A stretch of DNA of 17,027 bases from Methylacidiphilaceae bacterium UBA1321 (GTDB lineage Bacteria; Verrucomicrobiota; Verrucomicrobiia; Methylacidiphilales; UBA1321), in assembly GCA_002306945.1 (NCBI GenBank), contig DBTH01000061.1, positions 2,681 to 19,707 on the forward strand, read 5' to 3'. The translations under genes were made by a program, and so were the position numbers. Position 1 is the first letter of the stretch, and each line of letters starts with the position of its first letter. This document shows positions 1 through 6,739 of the stretch, one piece after another. The notes under the pieces were generated by a model. The model was not told where the DNA came from. It saw only the letters and a list, made by a program, of their open reading frames with translations, and did no database searches.

Positions 1-915
1 ACCGACTTCCTCGTCGTCCAACGCGCCATGGCGGCCGAATCGATGTCCGCCGCACGACGCACCCCGCTCATCGCGGCGTTGCCCAAGATGCTTTTCCCCG
101 CGCTGGTCATCGTACCGGGAATGGCGGCCATCGCGCTCCACCACCAGAGCGGCGGTCAATTCCTCCCCGTGCTGGCCGACGGTACGCCCGACTACAACAT
201 GGTCATCCCGGCACTGCTCGCCAAATACTTCCCGGCCGGCCTGCTCGGCATCGGCTTCACAGCCCTGATGGCTTCCTTCATGGCGGGAATGGCCGGCAAC
301 GTTACCGCCTTCAACGCCGTCTGGACCTACGACATTTATCAGAGCTATTTCGCCCCGAACAAATCGGACGCGCACTATCTCTGGATGGGTCGTTGCGCGA
401 CGATCTTTGGCATCCTCGCCAGCATCGGCGTGGCGTTCATGGCGTCGAATTTCAACAACATCATGGACATGTTGCAACTAGTCTTCGGCTTCGTGAATGC
501 TCCGCTCTTTGCCACCTTCCTGCTGGGCATGTTCTGGAAACGAACGACCGGCCATGGCGCGTTTTTCGGACTACTCGGCGGCACTTTCAGTGCGCTGGTT
601 TTCCACGGTCTCTCGCTCGGCGGCACGGCAACGCCCGGAATCAAGGGCGCGTGGATCACGACCGTTTTCACCTTCCACAGCGAGATGGGCCAGAATTTCT
701 GGATGGCGATTGTCGCCTGGAGCGTCTGCTTCGTACTGACAGCGTCGATCTCCCTTTTCACACGCCGAACCAAGACCGACGCGGAACTGGTCGGTCTGGT
801 TTATTCTCTCACACCCAAACCGAAATCGGAGAACGAACCGTGGTTCAAACGCCCGGCCGTCATCGGCATCCTCATCCTCGCCGCCGCGATCGTGTTGAAC
901 ATCCTCTTCCGGTAA
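1..915 (+). CDS. Sodium:solute symporter (SSS family), 3' part; start lies before the window
   Basis: The reading frame is open from the first base, so only the last 304 residues are present. The ATG at 28 is internal: the residues before it (TDFLVVQRAMAAE) match the family's conserved loop ahead of a transmembrane helix. About seven hydrophobic segments follow (visible residues ~30-48, 76-105, 131-150, 155-178, 186-204, 233-254, 285-303). The stretch GLLGIGFTALMASFMAG and then GNVTAFNAVWTYDIY is the family's most recognisable region. The protein probably imports a sugar or other organic solute with sodium across the inner membrane; the substrate cannot be read from sequence. The charged linker near visible residues 255-283 and a last helix ending in LFR fit the SGLT-like branch. 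A 67-residue membrane protein gene follows after 33 bp, probably in the same transcript. At visible residues 91-96 I read ASFMAG, where I would expect serines in many members. Confidence 0.9.
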   Translation, partial: TDFLVVQRAMAAESMSAARRTPLIAALPKMLFPALVIVPGMAAIALHHQSGGQFLPVLADGTPDYNMVIPALLAKYFPAGLLGIGFTALMASFMAGMAGNVTAFNAVWTYDIYQSYFAPNKSDAHYLWMGRCATIFGILASIGVAFMASNFNNIMDMLQLVFGFVNAPLFATFLLGMFWKRTTGHGAFFGLLGGTFSALVFHGLSLGGTATPGIKGAWITTVFTFHSEMGQNFWMAIVAWSVCFVLTASISLFTRRTKTDAELVGLVYSLTPKPKSENEPWFKRPAVIGILILAAAIVLNILFR

Positions 916-948
916 CCGCCCGCAACGCTCCCACAAAAGACCTCGCTT

Positions 949-1152
949 ATGAATTTCGATCTCCGCATTCCCCTCGGCCTGCTTTTCACCGTTCTCGGCT
1001 CCATCCTCGTCGTCATCGGTTTGTTCGGCTCACCCGAACTGGTGGAAAAATCGCTCGGCCTCAATATGAATCTCTGGTGGGGCCTGTTCCAATTGCTCTT
1101 CGGCCTGTCCATGCTCATCCTCGCCTGGCGCCAGTCTAAATCGAAAAGCTGA
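949..1152 (+). CDS. Small two-helix membrane protein, downstream of the symporter
   Basis: This is a 67-residue protein that I do not recognise as a named family. It has two hydrophobic segments, roughly residues 8-28 (LGLLFTVLGSILVVIGLFG) and 43-61 (WWGLFQLLFGLSMLILAW). A short polar loop joins them, and the tail is basic and serine-rich (RQSKSKS). There is no signal peptide cleavage site, so an inner-membrane hairpin is likely. The gene starts 33 bp after the symporter stop on the same strand. I see no clear Shine-Dalgarno sequence before the ATG. Codon use looks coding, with many G/C third positions. Tight coupling to a transporter suggests an accessory subunit or stability factor, but that is inference from position only. 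Confidence 0.72.
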   Translation: MNFDLRIPLGLLFTVLGSILVVIGLFGSPELVEKSLGLNMNLWWGLFQLLFGLSMLILAWRQSKSKS

Positions 1153-1158
1153 GTGAAG

Positions 1159-1241
1159 GCTCAGCCCCCATACCCCCGCCCAAGGGTAAGATACCCTTGG
1201 CAGGAGTAAGTTGGAGGAAAAAGTCCCCCAACTTACTCCTG
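1159..1241. repeat. Palindromic intergenic element, copy A (two hairpins; possible bidirectional terminator)
   Basis: A C-rich leader (GCTCAGCCCCCATACCCC) is followed by two hairpins. The first pairs CCAAGGGTA (1180-1188) with TACCCTTGG (1192-1200) around a 3-nt loop. The second pairs CAGGAGTAAGTTGG (1201-1214) perfectly with CCAACTTACTCCTG (1228-1241), with further partial pairing inside. The same leader, the same first hairpin and a related second hairpin (TTGGAGGA...TCCTCCAA) recur at 6740-6901. It lies between convergent genes and overlaps the kinase stop codon (1233-1235). It is likely to act as a terminator in both directions; whether it is also a mobile or REP-like repeat cannot be settled from two copies. 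Confidence 0.75.
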
Positions 1242-2108
1242 CGGGATGATGCTGGGAGGCGGGAGAGCGTGGAGCGCTTCGTTGGCGGACTGGAAGCGGT
1301 CGGCGGGTTTCTTGGCAAGAAATTTCATCACCCAGGCCTGGAGATCGGCGGAAACCTCAGGCCGCAACGGCGCAATCGGTGGAGGAGGCTCGTGCAGATG
1401 GGCACCGATGATGGCGGAAACCGAATCGCCGTAGAAAACGTTGTAGCCGGTAAGAACCTCGTAACAGACGCAACCAAACGCATAGAGATCGGTGCGGTAA
1501 TCGATCGGCTTGCGGCTGAATTGTTCCGGAGCCATATAATAGATCGAACCCATGACGGCGTTGAGCTGGTCGGTCGATTGCGGACGCGGCGCGCCCATGT
1601 ACTTGGCCAGTCCAAAATCGAGAATGATCGTATTGAAGCCTTTGACCGAACCGAGTCCCTGAATCATGAAATTGCCGGGCTTGATGTCGCGGTGGAGCAG
1701 GCCGTTCTCATGCGCAAACGAAAGGGCTGTGAGCGATTGGCGGACGAAGTGATAGAAATCGGTGATGTGGAGGGGGCCGCGTTCGAGTGATTGCTCCAGA
1801 CTTTCGCCCTCGATGAGTTCCATGACGATGTACGCGCCGCTCGAATCGAAACCGCAATCGTAAACGCGGACAATGCCGGGGTGTTTGAGACCGGCGGCGG
1901 TGATGACCTCGCGCCAGGCCAACTCGATGAGTTCGCGTTCCTTTTGATCGGGAGCGCGATTCATCCGCTTGAGGGCAACCGTGCGGTTGAGCTGGCGGTC
2001 GAGCGCCTGGTAGACGGTGCTGACACCGCCGACGCCGATGATCTTTTGTAATTCGTAGCGGGAGGAAACTACCTCGGACAACTTTCGTGTGCGGGTCTTA
2101 TCGCTCAT
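1233..2108 (-). CDS. Hanks-type Ser/Thr protein kinase, soluble, kinase domain only
   Basis: This is a 291-residue protein that is almost entirely one protein-kinase domain. Visible motifs are the glycine-rich loop (IGVGGVSTVY, residues 24-33), the VALK lysine at 47, a helix-C glutamate probably at 67, the catalytic loop HRDIKPGN (139-146, catalytic Asp141), DFG (164-166), and the APE region GSIYYMAPEQ (187-196). All key catalytic residues are present, so it should be active. There is no transmembrane segment and no PASTA, TPR or other sensor domain; only short tails flank the kinase. It should phosphorylate Ser/Thr of cytoplasmic partners, which are unknown. The ATG at 2108 has AGGA just before it and AGGAAAA further up, either of which could serve as ribosome binding site. 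It follows the ftsB-like gene on the same strand after 237 bp holding an inverted repeat, so it may be transcribed separately. Its last codons form one arm of a palindrome. Confidence 0.93.
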   Translation of the reverse strand: MSDKTRTRKLSEVVSSRYELQKIIGVGGVSTVYQALDRQLNRTVALKRMNRAPDQKERELIELAWREVITAAGLKHPGIVRVYDCGFDSSGAYIVMELIEGESLEQSLERGPLHITDFYHFVRQSLTALSFAHENGLLHRDIKPGNFMIQGLGSVKGFNTIILDFGLAKYMGAPRPQSTDQLNAVMGSIYYMAPEQFSRKPIDYRTDLYAFGCVCYEVLTGYNVFYGDSVSAIIGAHLHEPPPPIAPLRPEVSADLQAWVMKFLAKKPADRFQSANEALHALPPPSIIPQE

Positions 2109-2131
2109 TCCTCGGCTTTTCCTGTCTTAAA

Positions 2132-2327
2132 GGCATTTGACGAAATTAACGGCTTCTTTTTAGACCGAATTAACGGAATTGACGGAATTTTAAAGACAAA
2201 CCGATTTCATCAGGAACTCAGGAAATCATAAAAACAAGAGATGCGCCCTTTATTACGGTTATCCCTTTTGTGATTTCCTGAGTTTCTGATAAGCCTTTTC
2301 CCATTCCGTAAATTTCGTTCAAATGCC
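2132..2327. repeat. Nested imperfect inverted repeat filling the kinase/ftsB gap
   Basis: The 237 bp between the kinase start and the ftsB-like stop hold no credible gene but have two nested inverted repeats. The outer arms are GGCATTTGACGAAATTAACGG (2132-2152; seen as two parts, GGCATTTGA and CGAAATTAACGG) and its near-complement at 2306-2327, differing by one base and one indel. The inner arms are TCAGGAACTCAGGAAATCA (2210-2228) and TGATTTCCTGAGTTTCTGA (2271-2289), matching at 18 of 19 positions with a 42-nt loop. Short direct repeats of the type GAATTAACGG/AATTGACGG sit at 2165-2190. The region is more AT-rich than its neighbours. It could be a non-autonomous insertion (MITE or REP-like), a transcript-processing structure, or both. 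The kinase promoter would also have to lie here. Confidence 0.7.
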
Positions 2328-2345
2328 GTTTCCCGGGATTCGGCG

Positions 2346-2723
2346 TCAGGGAGTCGCCGGCGCGTTGGGATTGGGCTGGTAGGGGTCGAAGCGGAAGATG
2401 ACTTCGCCGGGGCGGCCGAGGTTGAGGCGATCGCGGGCGTTGCGCTCAATGTAGAGCGGATTGTTTTTAAGAAGCTCCAGTTGTTGCTGGAGGCGGCGGC
2501 TGGTTTCCAGGGCGGTGGCAATGTCCTGGGAGACCTTGGTTTTATCCGCCTGCAGCTTTTGCGAGGTCTGGATGACGGGCAAAAAGCAGAGAACCATTGC
2601 CGCGAGCACGGCAAGAATGAGCAGCATCTGGGTGACCTGTACAAGCGTCGCCCAGATGTTGCCATCGATCCGCTGTTTAAGCGGAACTTTGGACGGATCT
2701 AAGAATTTAGATCGACCCTCCAT
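2346..2723 (-). CDS. ftsB: FtsB/DivIC-like septum formation initiator protein
   Basis: This is a 125-residue protein with the family layout: a short cytoplasmic N-terminus, one transmembrane helix (about residues 27-50), a coiled coil (about 52-87), and the motif NNPLYIERNARDRLNLGRPGEVIFRF split over 87-112, typical of DivIC/FtsB proteins. A Pro/Asn-rich tail ends it. In known members this is a bitopic inner-membrane protein that joins FtsL and FtsQ/DivIB in the divisome. The start chosen is ATG at 2723, which overlaps the end of the enolase gene by 17 nt; the frame is open further upstream, but that part reads as a shadow of enolase. No separate Shine-Dalgarno is evident, so translation may be coupled to enolase. 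Enolase followed by ftsB is also the order in several proteobacteria, which supports the call. The symbol is by family, not proven orthology. Confidence 0.85.
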   Translation of the reverse strand: MEGRSKFLDPSKVPLKQRIDGNIWATLVQVTQMLLILAVLAAMVLCFLPVIQTSQKLQADKTKVSQDIATALETSRRLQQQLELLKNNPLYIERNARDRLNLGRPGEVIFRFDPYQPNPNAPATP

Positions 2724-3987
2724 AAACGGCAGACTCGCCCAATTCTTCCTCGATGCGGAGGAGTTGGTTGTACTTGGCAAGGCGGTCGCTGCGAGAGAAC
2801 GAACCGGTCTTGATCTGGCCGACATTGAGGGCCACGGCGAGGTCGGCGATGGTGTTGTCTTCGGATTCGCCGGAACGGTGGCTCAGGACGCTGGTGTAGC
2901 CCGCGCTCTTGGCGAGTTCGACCGTGTCGAGGGTCTCGGTCAGGGAACCGATCTGGTTGACCTTGACGAGAATCGAGTTGGCGACGCCGAGGTCGATGCC
3001 CTTCTTGAGGAATTCGACGTTGGTGACGAAGAGATCGTCGCCGACGAGCTGGGTGGTCTTGCCGAGTTCGGCGGTGATGACCTTCCAACCTTCCCAATCG
3101 TTTTCAGCCATGCCGTCTTCGATGGAAATGATGGGGAATTTCTTTTGGAGTTCCTTGTAGTAGGCGACCAGTTCGGCGGCGGTACGCTTGCTGCCATCGG
3201 ACTTCTTGAAGACGTACTTTTTGGATTCCTTGTCGAAGAATTCGCTACTAGCGGGATCAAGGGCGAGGTAGATGTCCTTGCCAAGCTTGTATCCGGCTTT
3301 CTTGACGGCGAGGGCGATGACTTCGAGGGCGTCTTCGGCCGACTTGAGGTTGGGGGCAAAGCCGCCTTCGTCACCGACTCCGGTGCTCAGGCCGCGATCC
3401 TTGAGGACGCTCTTGAGGGCGTGGAAGGTTTCGACTCCGTAGCGGACGCCTTCGCTGAAGGTGGGAGCGCCCTTGGGGACGATCATGAATTCCTGGAAGT
3501 CGATCGGGGCATCAGAGTGCGCACCGGCGTTGAGAACGTTGGCCAGGGGAACGGGAAGCACCTTGGCGTTGGGTCCACCGATGTACTTGTAGAGGGGTTG
3601 ACCGATGGCAAGCGCGGCGGCCTTGGCGGTGGCCAGAGAGACGCCGAGAATGGCGTTGGCGCCGAGCTTTTTCTTGGTCTTGGTGCCGTCGAGTGTGAGC
3701 TGGATGCGGTCGACGCCGGTCTGGTCGAGGGCGTCGTGGCCGATCAGTTCGGGAGCGATGAGCTTGTTGACGTTGGCAACGGCCTTGGTGACGCCTTTGC
3801 CCAGGAACTGGGTTTTGATGCCGTCGCGCAGTTCGAGCGCTTCGTTTTCGCCGGTGCTGGCACCGGAGGGGACGATGGCGAGGCCGCGGGCTCCGCCCTG
3901 GAGGTGTACTTCTGCTTCAAGCGTGGGATTGCCGCGGGAGTCGAGGACTTGGCGGGCAACCACTTTGGTGATGGTCGTATTGGACAT
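2707..3987 (-). CDS. eno: Enolase (phosphopyruvate hydratase)
   Basis: This is a 426-residue, full-length enolase converting 2-phosphoglycerate to phosphoenolpyruvate in glycolysis and the reverse in gluconeogenesis; it is cytoplasmic and also an RNA-degradosome partner in some bacteria. Key residues are in place: the loop PSGASTGE (40-47), Glu207 in GDEGGFAP, metal ligands Asp244 (LALDPASSEF), Glu290 (SIEDGM) and Asp317 (VGDDLF), Lys342 (VKVNQIGS), the SHRSGESED segment (369-377), and Lys393 in GQIKTGS. The substrate-side segment reads LNAGAHSD, where I expect NGG in most enolases; the His (157) is kept. The DPASSEF segment also differs from the common DCAASEF. These look like lineage variants, not damage. 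The ATG at 3987 has no visible Shine-Dalgarno. The gene sits 41 bp after the gre gene on the same strand and overlaps the ftsB-like start, so the three are probably one operon. Confidence 0.98.
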   Translation of the reverse strand: MSNTTITKVVARQVLDSRGNPTLEAEVHLQGGARGLAIVPSGASTGENEALELRDGIKTQFLGKGVTKAVANVNKLIAPELIGHDALDQTGVDRIQLTLDGTKTKKKLGANAILGVSLATAKAAALAIGQPLYKYIGGPNAKVLPVPLANVLNAGAHSDAPIDFQEFMIVPKGAPTFSEGVRYGVETFHALKSVLKDRGLSTGVGDEGGFAPNLKSAEDALEVIALAVKKAGYKLGKDIYLALDPASSEFFDKESKKYVFKKSDGSKRTAAELVAYYKELQKKFPIISIEDGMAENDWEGWKVITAELGKTTQLVGDDLFVTNVEFLKKGIDLGVANSILVKVNQIGSLTETLDTVELAKSAGYTSVLSHRSGESEDNTIADLAVALNVGQIKTGSFSRSDRLAKYNQLLRIEEELGESAVYGGSI

Positions 3988-4028
3988 GTTATTTTGGTTT
4001 TAAGGTTTAACGGTTTGTTAAGACAAAG

Positions 4029-5852
4029 TTACTTGTACGATTCGATCTTCTCGATGGTGACGTGCCGTTCTCCCGACGTTTCGGTCGGCAGGGTGACGGA
4101 GGTTCCCAAGGGTTTCTTGATGAGGGCCTGGGCCACGGGGGTCAGGTACGAGATGATGCCTTCGCGCGGATCGCTGTCCCACGCTCCGAGGATAGTGTAG
4201 GTGCTCTTTTCCTTGGTCTCGTTGTCGACGATGGTGACCTTGGTGCCGATGTTGACCACGGAGGTGTCGACGCCGACAAAGTCGGTGCCCTGGGCGCGGG
4301 TGAGCATCGATTCGAGCTCGGCCTTGCGGCGCATGAGGACGGTCTGCATTTCCTTGGCGGCTTTGAATTCGTGGTTCTCGCGAAGATCGCCGTAGGAACG
4401 GGCAATGCCGATTTCCTTGCTGTTTTCAGGAATCTTCTTGTTGACGATTTCCTCGAATTCGAGCTTGCGGCGTTCGAGGCTTGGCCAGGAAACGATGAGG
4501 GTGGCGTCTTCGGAGGTTTTCTCGTCGCCGACGATCATGCTCTGGACTTCCGGGAAGAGCTTGATGATGGTGGCCAGGAGGGAACGCTTGTCGAGTTCCT
4601 CGAAGACGGGGCTCAACAGGATGGCGCGGGTGACGTCGCGGACGTCTTCGAACGGGGCGCGGCTGAGAATCGCGGAGATGAGATCCTTGTCGTTGAGAAC
4701 CAGTTCGTAAAGTTTTGTGCCTTTCTTGTAGTCGGAGAACTGGTCGGCTTCCAAGACGGAAAGGACTGCCATGATAAGGTGCGGTTCGAACAGGCTGTTG
4801 AAGATTTCGAGGCGCGACTTGCAGAACCAGAACATGAAGTCGCAGGTGACGCTGCGTTCGCGCAAGAGGCGGTTGACGGCGGCAACGACTTCGTCGGCGC
4901 GTTTTTCTTCCACGAAAGCTTCGACAATGACTTCGGCCACGCGACCGTTGGCGCTGGAAAGCAGGCCGAGGTAGAGTTCAGGCCAGGCTTCGTTCAGGTC
5001 GGCCTTGACGCTGCGCATGAGCTTGACCTGTTTGAGGCCGGGCAGGTCATCGAGAATATTGCTGAGGGCTTCGGGCGTTGTGGGAACCTGCGATACAACG
5101 GAAAGCAGGCCCTTTTCTTTTTCACGACCGGCTTCAACGAGGAATTCATCGCGAGCCAGGGACAATTCGATCGCGGAGGCGATGTGGGTCTTGGGAACCT
5201 TGGCAATGGCCTGGTTGAGAACGCCGGCGATCTCGTCGACAAGGGCGTCGTCCTTGATTTCGCCCCAATGTCTGCGAACGCTTTCGAGAGCGAAGAGGAG
5301 TTGCTTGACGCCGATGGCGGCGCGAAATGCCGCAATGGCCTGTTCGCCGAGGGCCTGCGGAGCGTCGAGGACGCGCAAGGCTTCGGTCTTGCGGGTCGGG
5401 ATGTAGAAATGGCCGTCTTTCTTGAGGGCGCGTTTGGCGGCGTCCCACCATTTTTTGTAACCGGCCAACGCAACGACGCTGGGACAAAGTTCGGTGGCAA
5501 TGGCTTCAGCGGTGGCGTGTTCGCCCAGGCTCAGGATGGTCTGTTTGACAACCGAGATGGGATCGTCCTGCGCGCGCTTCTGGAGACTCTCCAGGTCGCT
5601 ACATTTCTGGACATAGATGTGATCCTTGGACAACGGAGCCAGGGATTCGGCCGCATATTGGGCCTGCATAATGTGATCTTTTTTGCTGTCGAAATCGATA
5701 ATCAGGTCGCCCGTTTCGACAACCTCTTTGATCTGGCCGTAACCCCAACTGCGGTGAAAGCAAAAGGTTCCAGCGGTGAGAAGCGACAATTTTTGAACAA
5801 GCGCGGGCGCCAGGCTATCGGTAGACGCGCCCGAAGAAATATCAGTATCCAT
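4029..5852 (-). CDS. Long GreA/GreB-family transcription elongation factor with large N-terminal extension
   Basis: This is a 607-residue protein. Its last ~155 residues are a complete Gre factor. The N-terminal coiled coil (about 458-523) carries ARSYGDLRENHEFKAAKE, with the two acidic tip residues Asp489 and Glu492 that in GreA enter the RNA polymerase secondary channel and drive transcript cleavage. A C-terminal FKBP-like domain (about 530-600, IGTKVTIVDNETKEK and EGIISYLTPVAQALIKK) follows. Ordinary GreA is about 160 residues, so about 450 residues are extra. Residues ~27-75 (GTFCFHRSWGYGQIKEVV, IIDFDSKKDHIM) look like a small Tudor/SH3-like barrel. The rest appears helical and repeat-like, without named motifs. 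Chlamydial GreA is similarly extended, as far as I recall, which supports a PVC origin. The ATG at 5852 has no Shine-Dalgarno. It is first in a probable operon with eno and ftsB. Confidence 0.88.
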   Translation of the reverse strand: MDTDISSGASTDSLAPALVQKLSLLTAGTFCFHRSWGYGQIKEVVETGDLIIDFDSKKDHIMQAQYAAESLAPLSKDHIYVQKCSDLESLQKRAQDDPISVVKQTILSLGEHATAEAIATELCPSVVALAGYKKWWDAAKRALKKDGHFYIPTRKTEALRVLDAPQALGEQAIAAFRAAIGVKQLLFALESVRRHWGEIKDDALVDEIAGVLNQAIAKVPKTHIASAIELSLARDEFLVEAGREKEKGLLSVVSQVPTTPEALSNILDDLPGLKQVKLMRSVKADLNEAWPELYLGLLSSANGRVAEVIVEAFVEEKRADEVVAAVNRLLRERSVTCDFMFWFCKSRLEIFNSLFEPHLIMAVLSVLEADQFSDYKKGTKLYELVLNDKDLISAILSRAPFEDVRDVTRAILLSPVFEELDKRSLLATIIKLFPEVQSMIVGDEKTSEDATLIVSWPSLERRKLEFEEIVNKKIPENSKEIGIARSYGDLRENHEFKAAKEMQTVLMRRKAELESMLTRAQGTDFVGVDTSVVNIGTKVTIVDNETKEKSTYTILGAWDSDPREGIISYLTPVAQALIKKPLGTSVTLPTETSGERHVTIEKIESYK

Positions 5853-6061
5853 AGACGAGTATCATCGTTGCGAAAAAGCGTAACAAAAGCAACGGATTTC
5901 AGACCTATTCTGCTACAAACCCATTAAATATTCTTATATTCCATTGGAACTGATTGAGGCGGAATGATGATCGTGACGACTCTCAATTCACTTTTAGCAG
6001 CGATTTTTCCTTCTCATTTTTCCACTTTCGGGCGGAAATCGTTACGAGTAGAGTGCTGGCG
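5853..6061. promoter_or_regulatory. Divergent intergenic region between the gre-like gene and aat; promoters expected
   Basis: These 209 bp separate two divergently transcribed genes, so both promoters must lie here or in gene ends. The stretch around 5915-5945 (ATTAAATATTCTTATATT) is markedly AT-rich and is the best promoter candidate for either direction. On the - strand TTGTTA (5883-5878) and TGATAC (5864-5859), 13 bp apart, precede the gre-like ATG, with TGATAC only six bases from it, which would give a leaderless message; the match is weak. No operator palindrome, riboswitch or small gene is convincing here. Confidence 0.35.
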
Positions 6062-6730
6062 ATGTTTTTGCTTGCGCCGGATGTCATCGAATTTCCCGAA
6101 GTGCGATTCGCCAGCCGCGACGGTCTGCTGGCTGTTGGCGGCGACATGTCGATCCCGCGCCTGCTCCTGGCGTACCGTTCCGGCATCTTCCCCTGGACCG
6201 ACGATCCCCTCACCTGGTGGTCGCCCAACCCACGCGCGATTTTCGATCTGGAAACCTATCAGCCACCGCGCCGTCTCGCCGACAAGATGAAGAAAAAGCC
6301 GTTCGAGTTGACCTTCGACCGCGATTTCGCCGCGGTCATTTCGAATTGCTCCCGGCCCGCGCCCGGACGGGAAACAACCTGGATCAGCCCCTCCTTCATT
6401 CGCGCTTACACCGAATTGCACAAGGCCGGACACGCTCACAGCGTCGAGGCGTGGCAAGACGGGGAATTAGCTGGCGGAGTTTACGGGGTTTGCATCGGGG
6501 GATTTTTCGCTGGTGAATCGATGTTCTACCGCGTCACCGACGCTTCGAAAATTGCTCTCACGCACTTGCTCTTTTCCCTGCGCGATGCCGGGTTCCGTCT
6601 CTTCGATACACAGGTGCGGTCCCCTCTCACTGAACGACTCGGCGCGATCGAAATCCCCCGCACCGATTATCTCCGCCGCCTCGCCTTCGCTACCGCCCTC
6701 GACATCCCCTTCCCTTCTTCACCCCGATAA
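6062..6730 (+). CDS. aat: Leucyl/phenylalanyl-tRNA-protein transferase
   Basis: This is a 222-residue protein with the complete set of family motifs: GLLAVGGDMS (21-30), GIFPW (41-45), WWSPNPR (52-58), TWISPSFIRAY (106-116), HSVEAW (126-131), GGVYGVCIGGFFAGESMF (138-155) and SDASK-like TDASKIALTHLL (159-170). In known members the enzyme moves Leu or Phe from aminoacyl-tRNA onto proteins beginning with Lys or Arg, marking them for ClpS and ClpAP degradation. It acts in the cytoplasm. ATG 6062 gives the N-terminus usual for the family (MFLLAPDVIEFPEV). A GTG nine bases upstream is possible, and the frame stays open to a TTG at 5954, but that extra part is Phe/Ser-rich and unlike the family. No strong Shine-Dalgarno is seen. 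The gene stands alone on its strand and runs into a hairpin-rich gap facing the MATE gene. Confidence 0.95.
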   Translation: MFLLAPDVIEFPEVRFASRDGLLAVGGDMSIPRLLLAYRSGIFPWTDDPLTWWSPNPRAIFDLETYQPPRRLADKMKKKPFELTFDRDFAAVISNCSRPAPGRETTWISPSFIRAYTELHKAGHAHSVEAWQDGELAGGVYGVCIGGFFAGESMFYRVTDASKIALTHLLFSLRDAGFRLFDTQVRSPLTERLGAIEIPRTDYLRRLAFATALDIPFPSSPR

Positions 6731-6739
6731 GCTTACGGT

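Noticed and set aside
2174..2187. GGAATTGACGG, resembling a conserved 16S rRNA segment
   Set aside because: The match is only about 11 bases within short AT-rich repeats; no rRNA context surrounds it.
2724..2825. Upstream extension of the ftsB-like frame to an ATG at 2825
   Set aside because: The extra 34 residues lie wholly within enolase and are unlike the family; ATG 2723 gives the usual length.
2461..4200. A 579-codon open frame on the + strand, antisense to enolase
   Set aside because: It is the mirror of a strongly codon-biased gene: low complexity, rich in Gly, Glu, Val and Asp, no motif, and it covers the exact span of enolase, whose catalytic residues are all present.
4062..5927. 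A 621-codon open frame on the + strand, antisense to the gre-like gene
   Set aside because: Same effect of codon bias; composition is Gly/Asp/Phe/Val-rich without domains, and the - strand frame has clear Gre motifs.
5954..6061. TTG start giving aat 36 more residues
   Set aside because: The extension is Phe/Ser-rich and lacks family similarity, while ATG 6062 gives the standard N-terminus.
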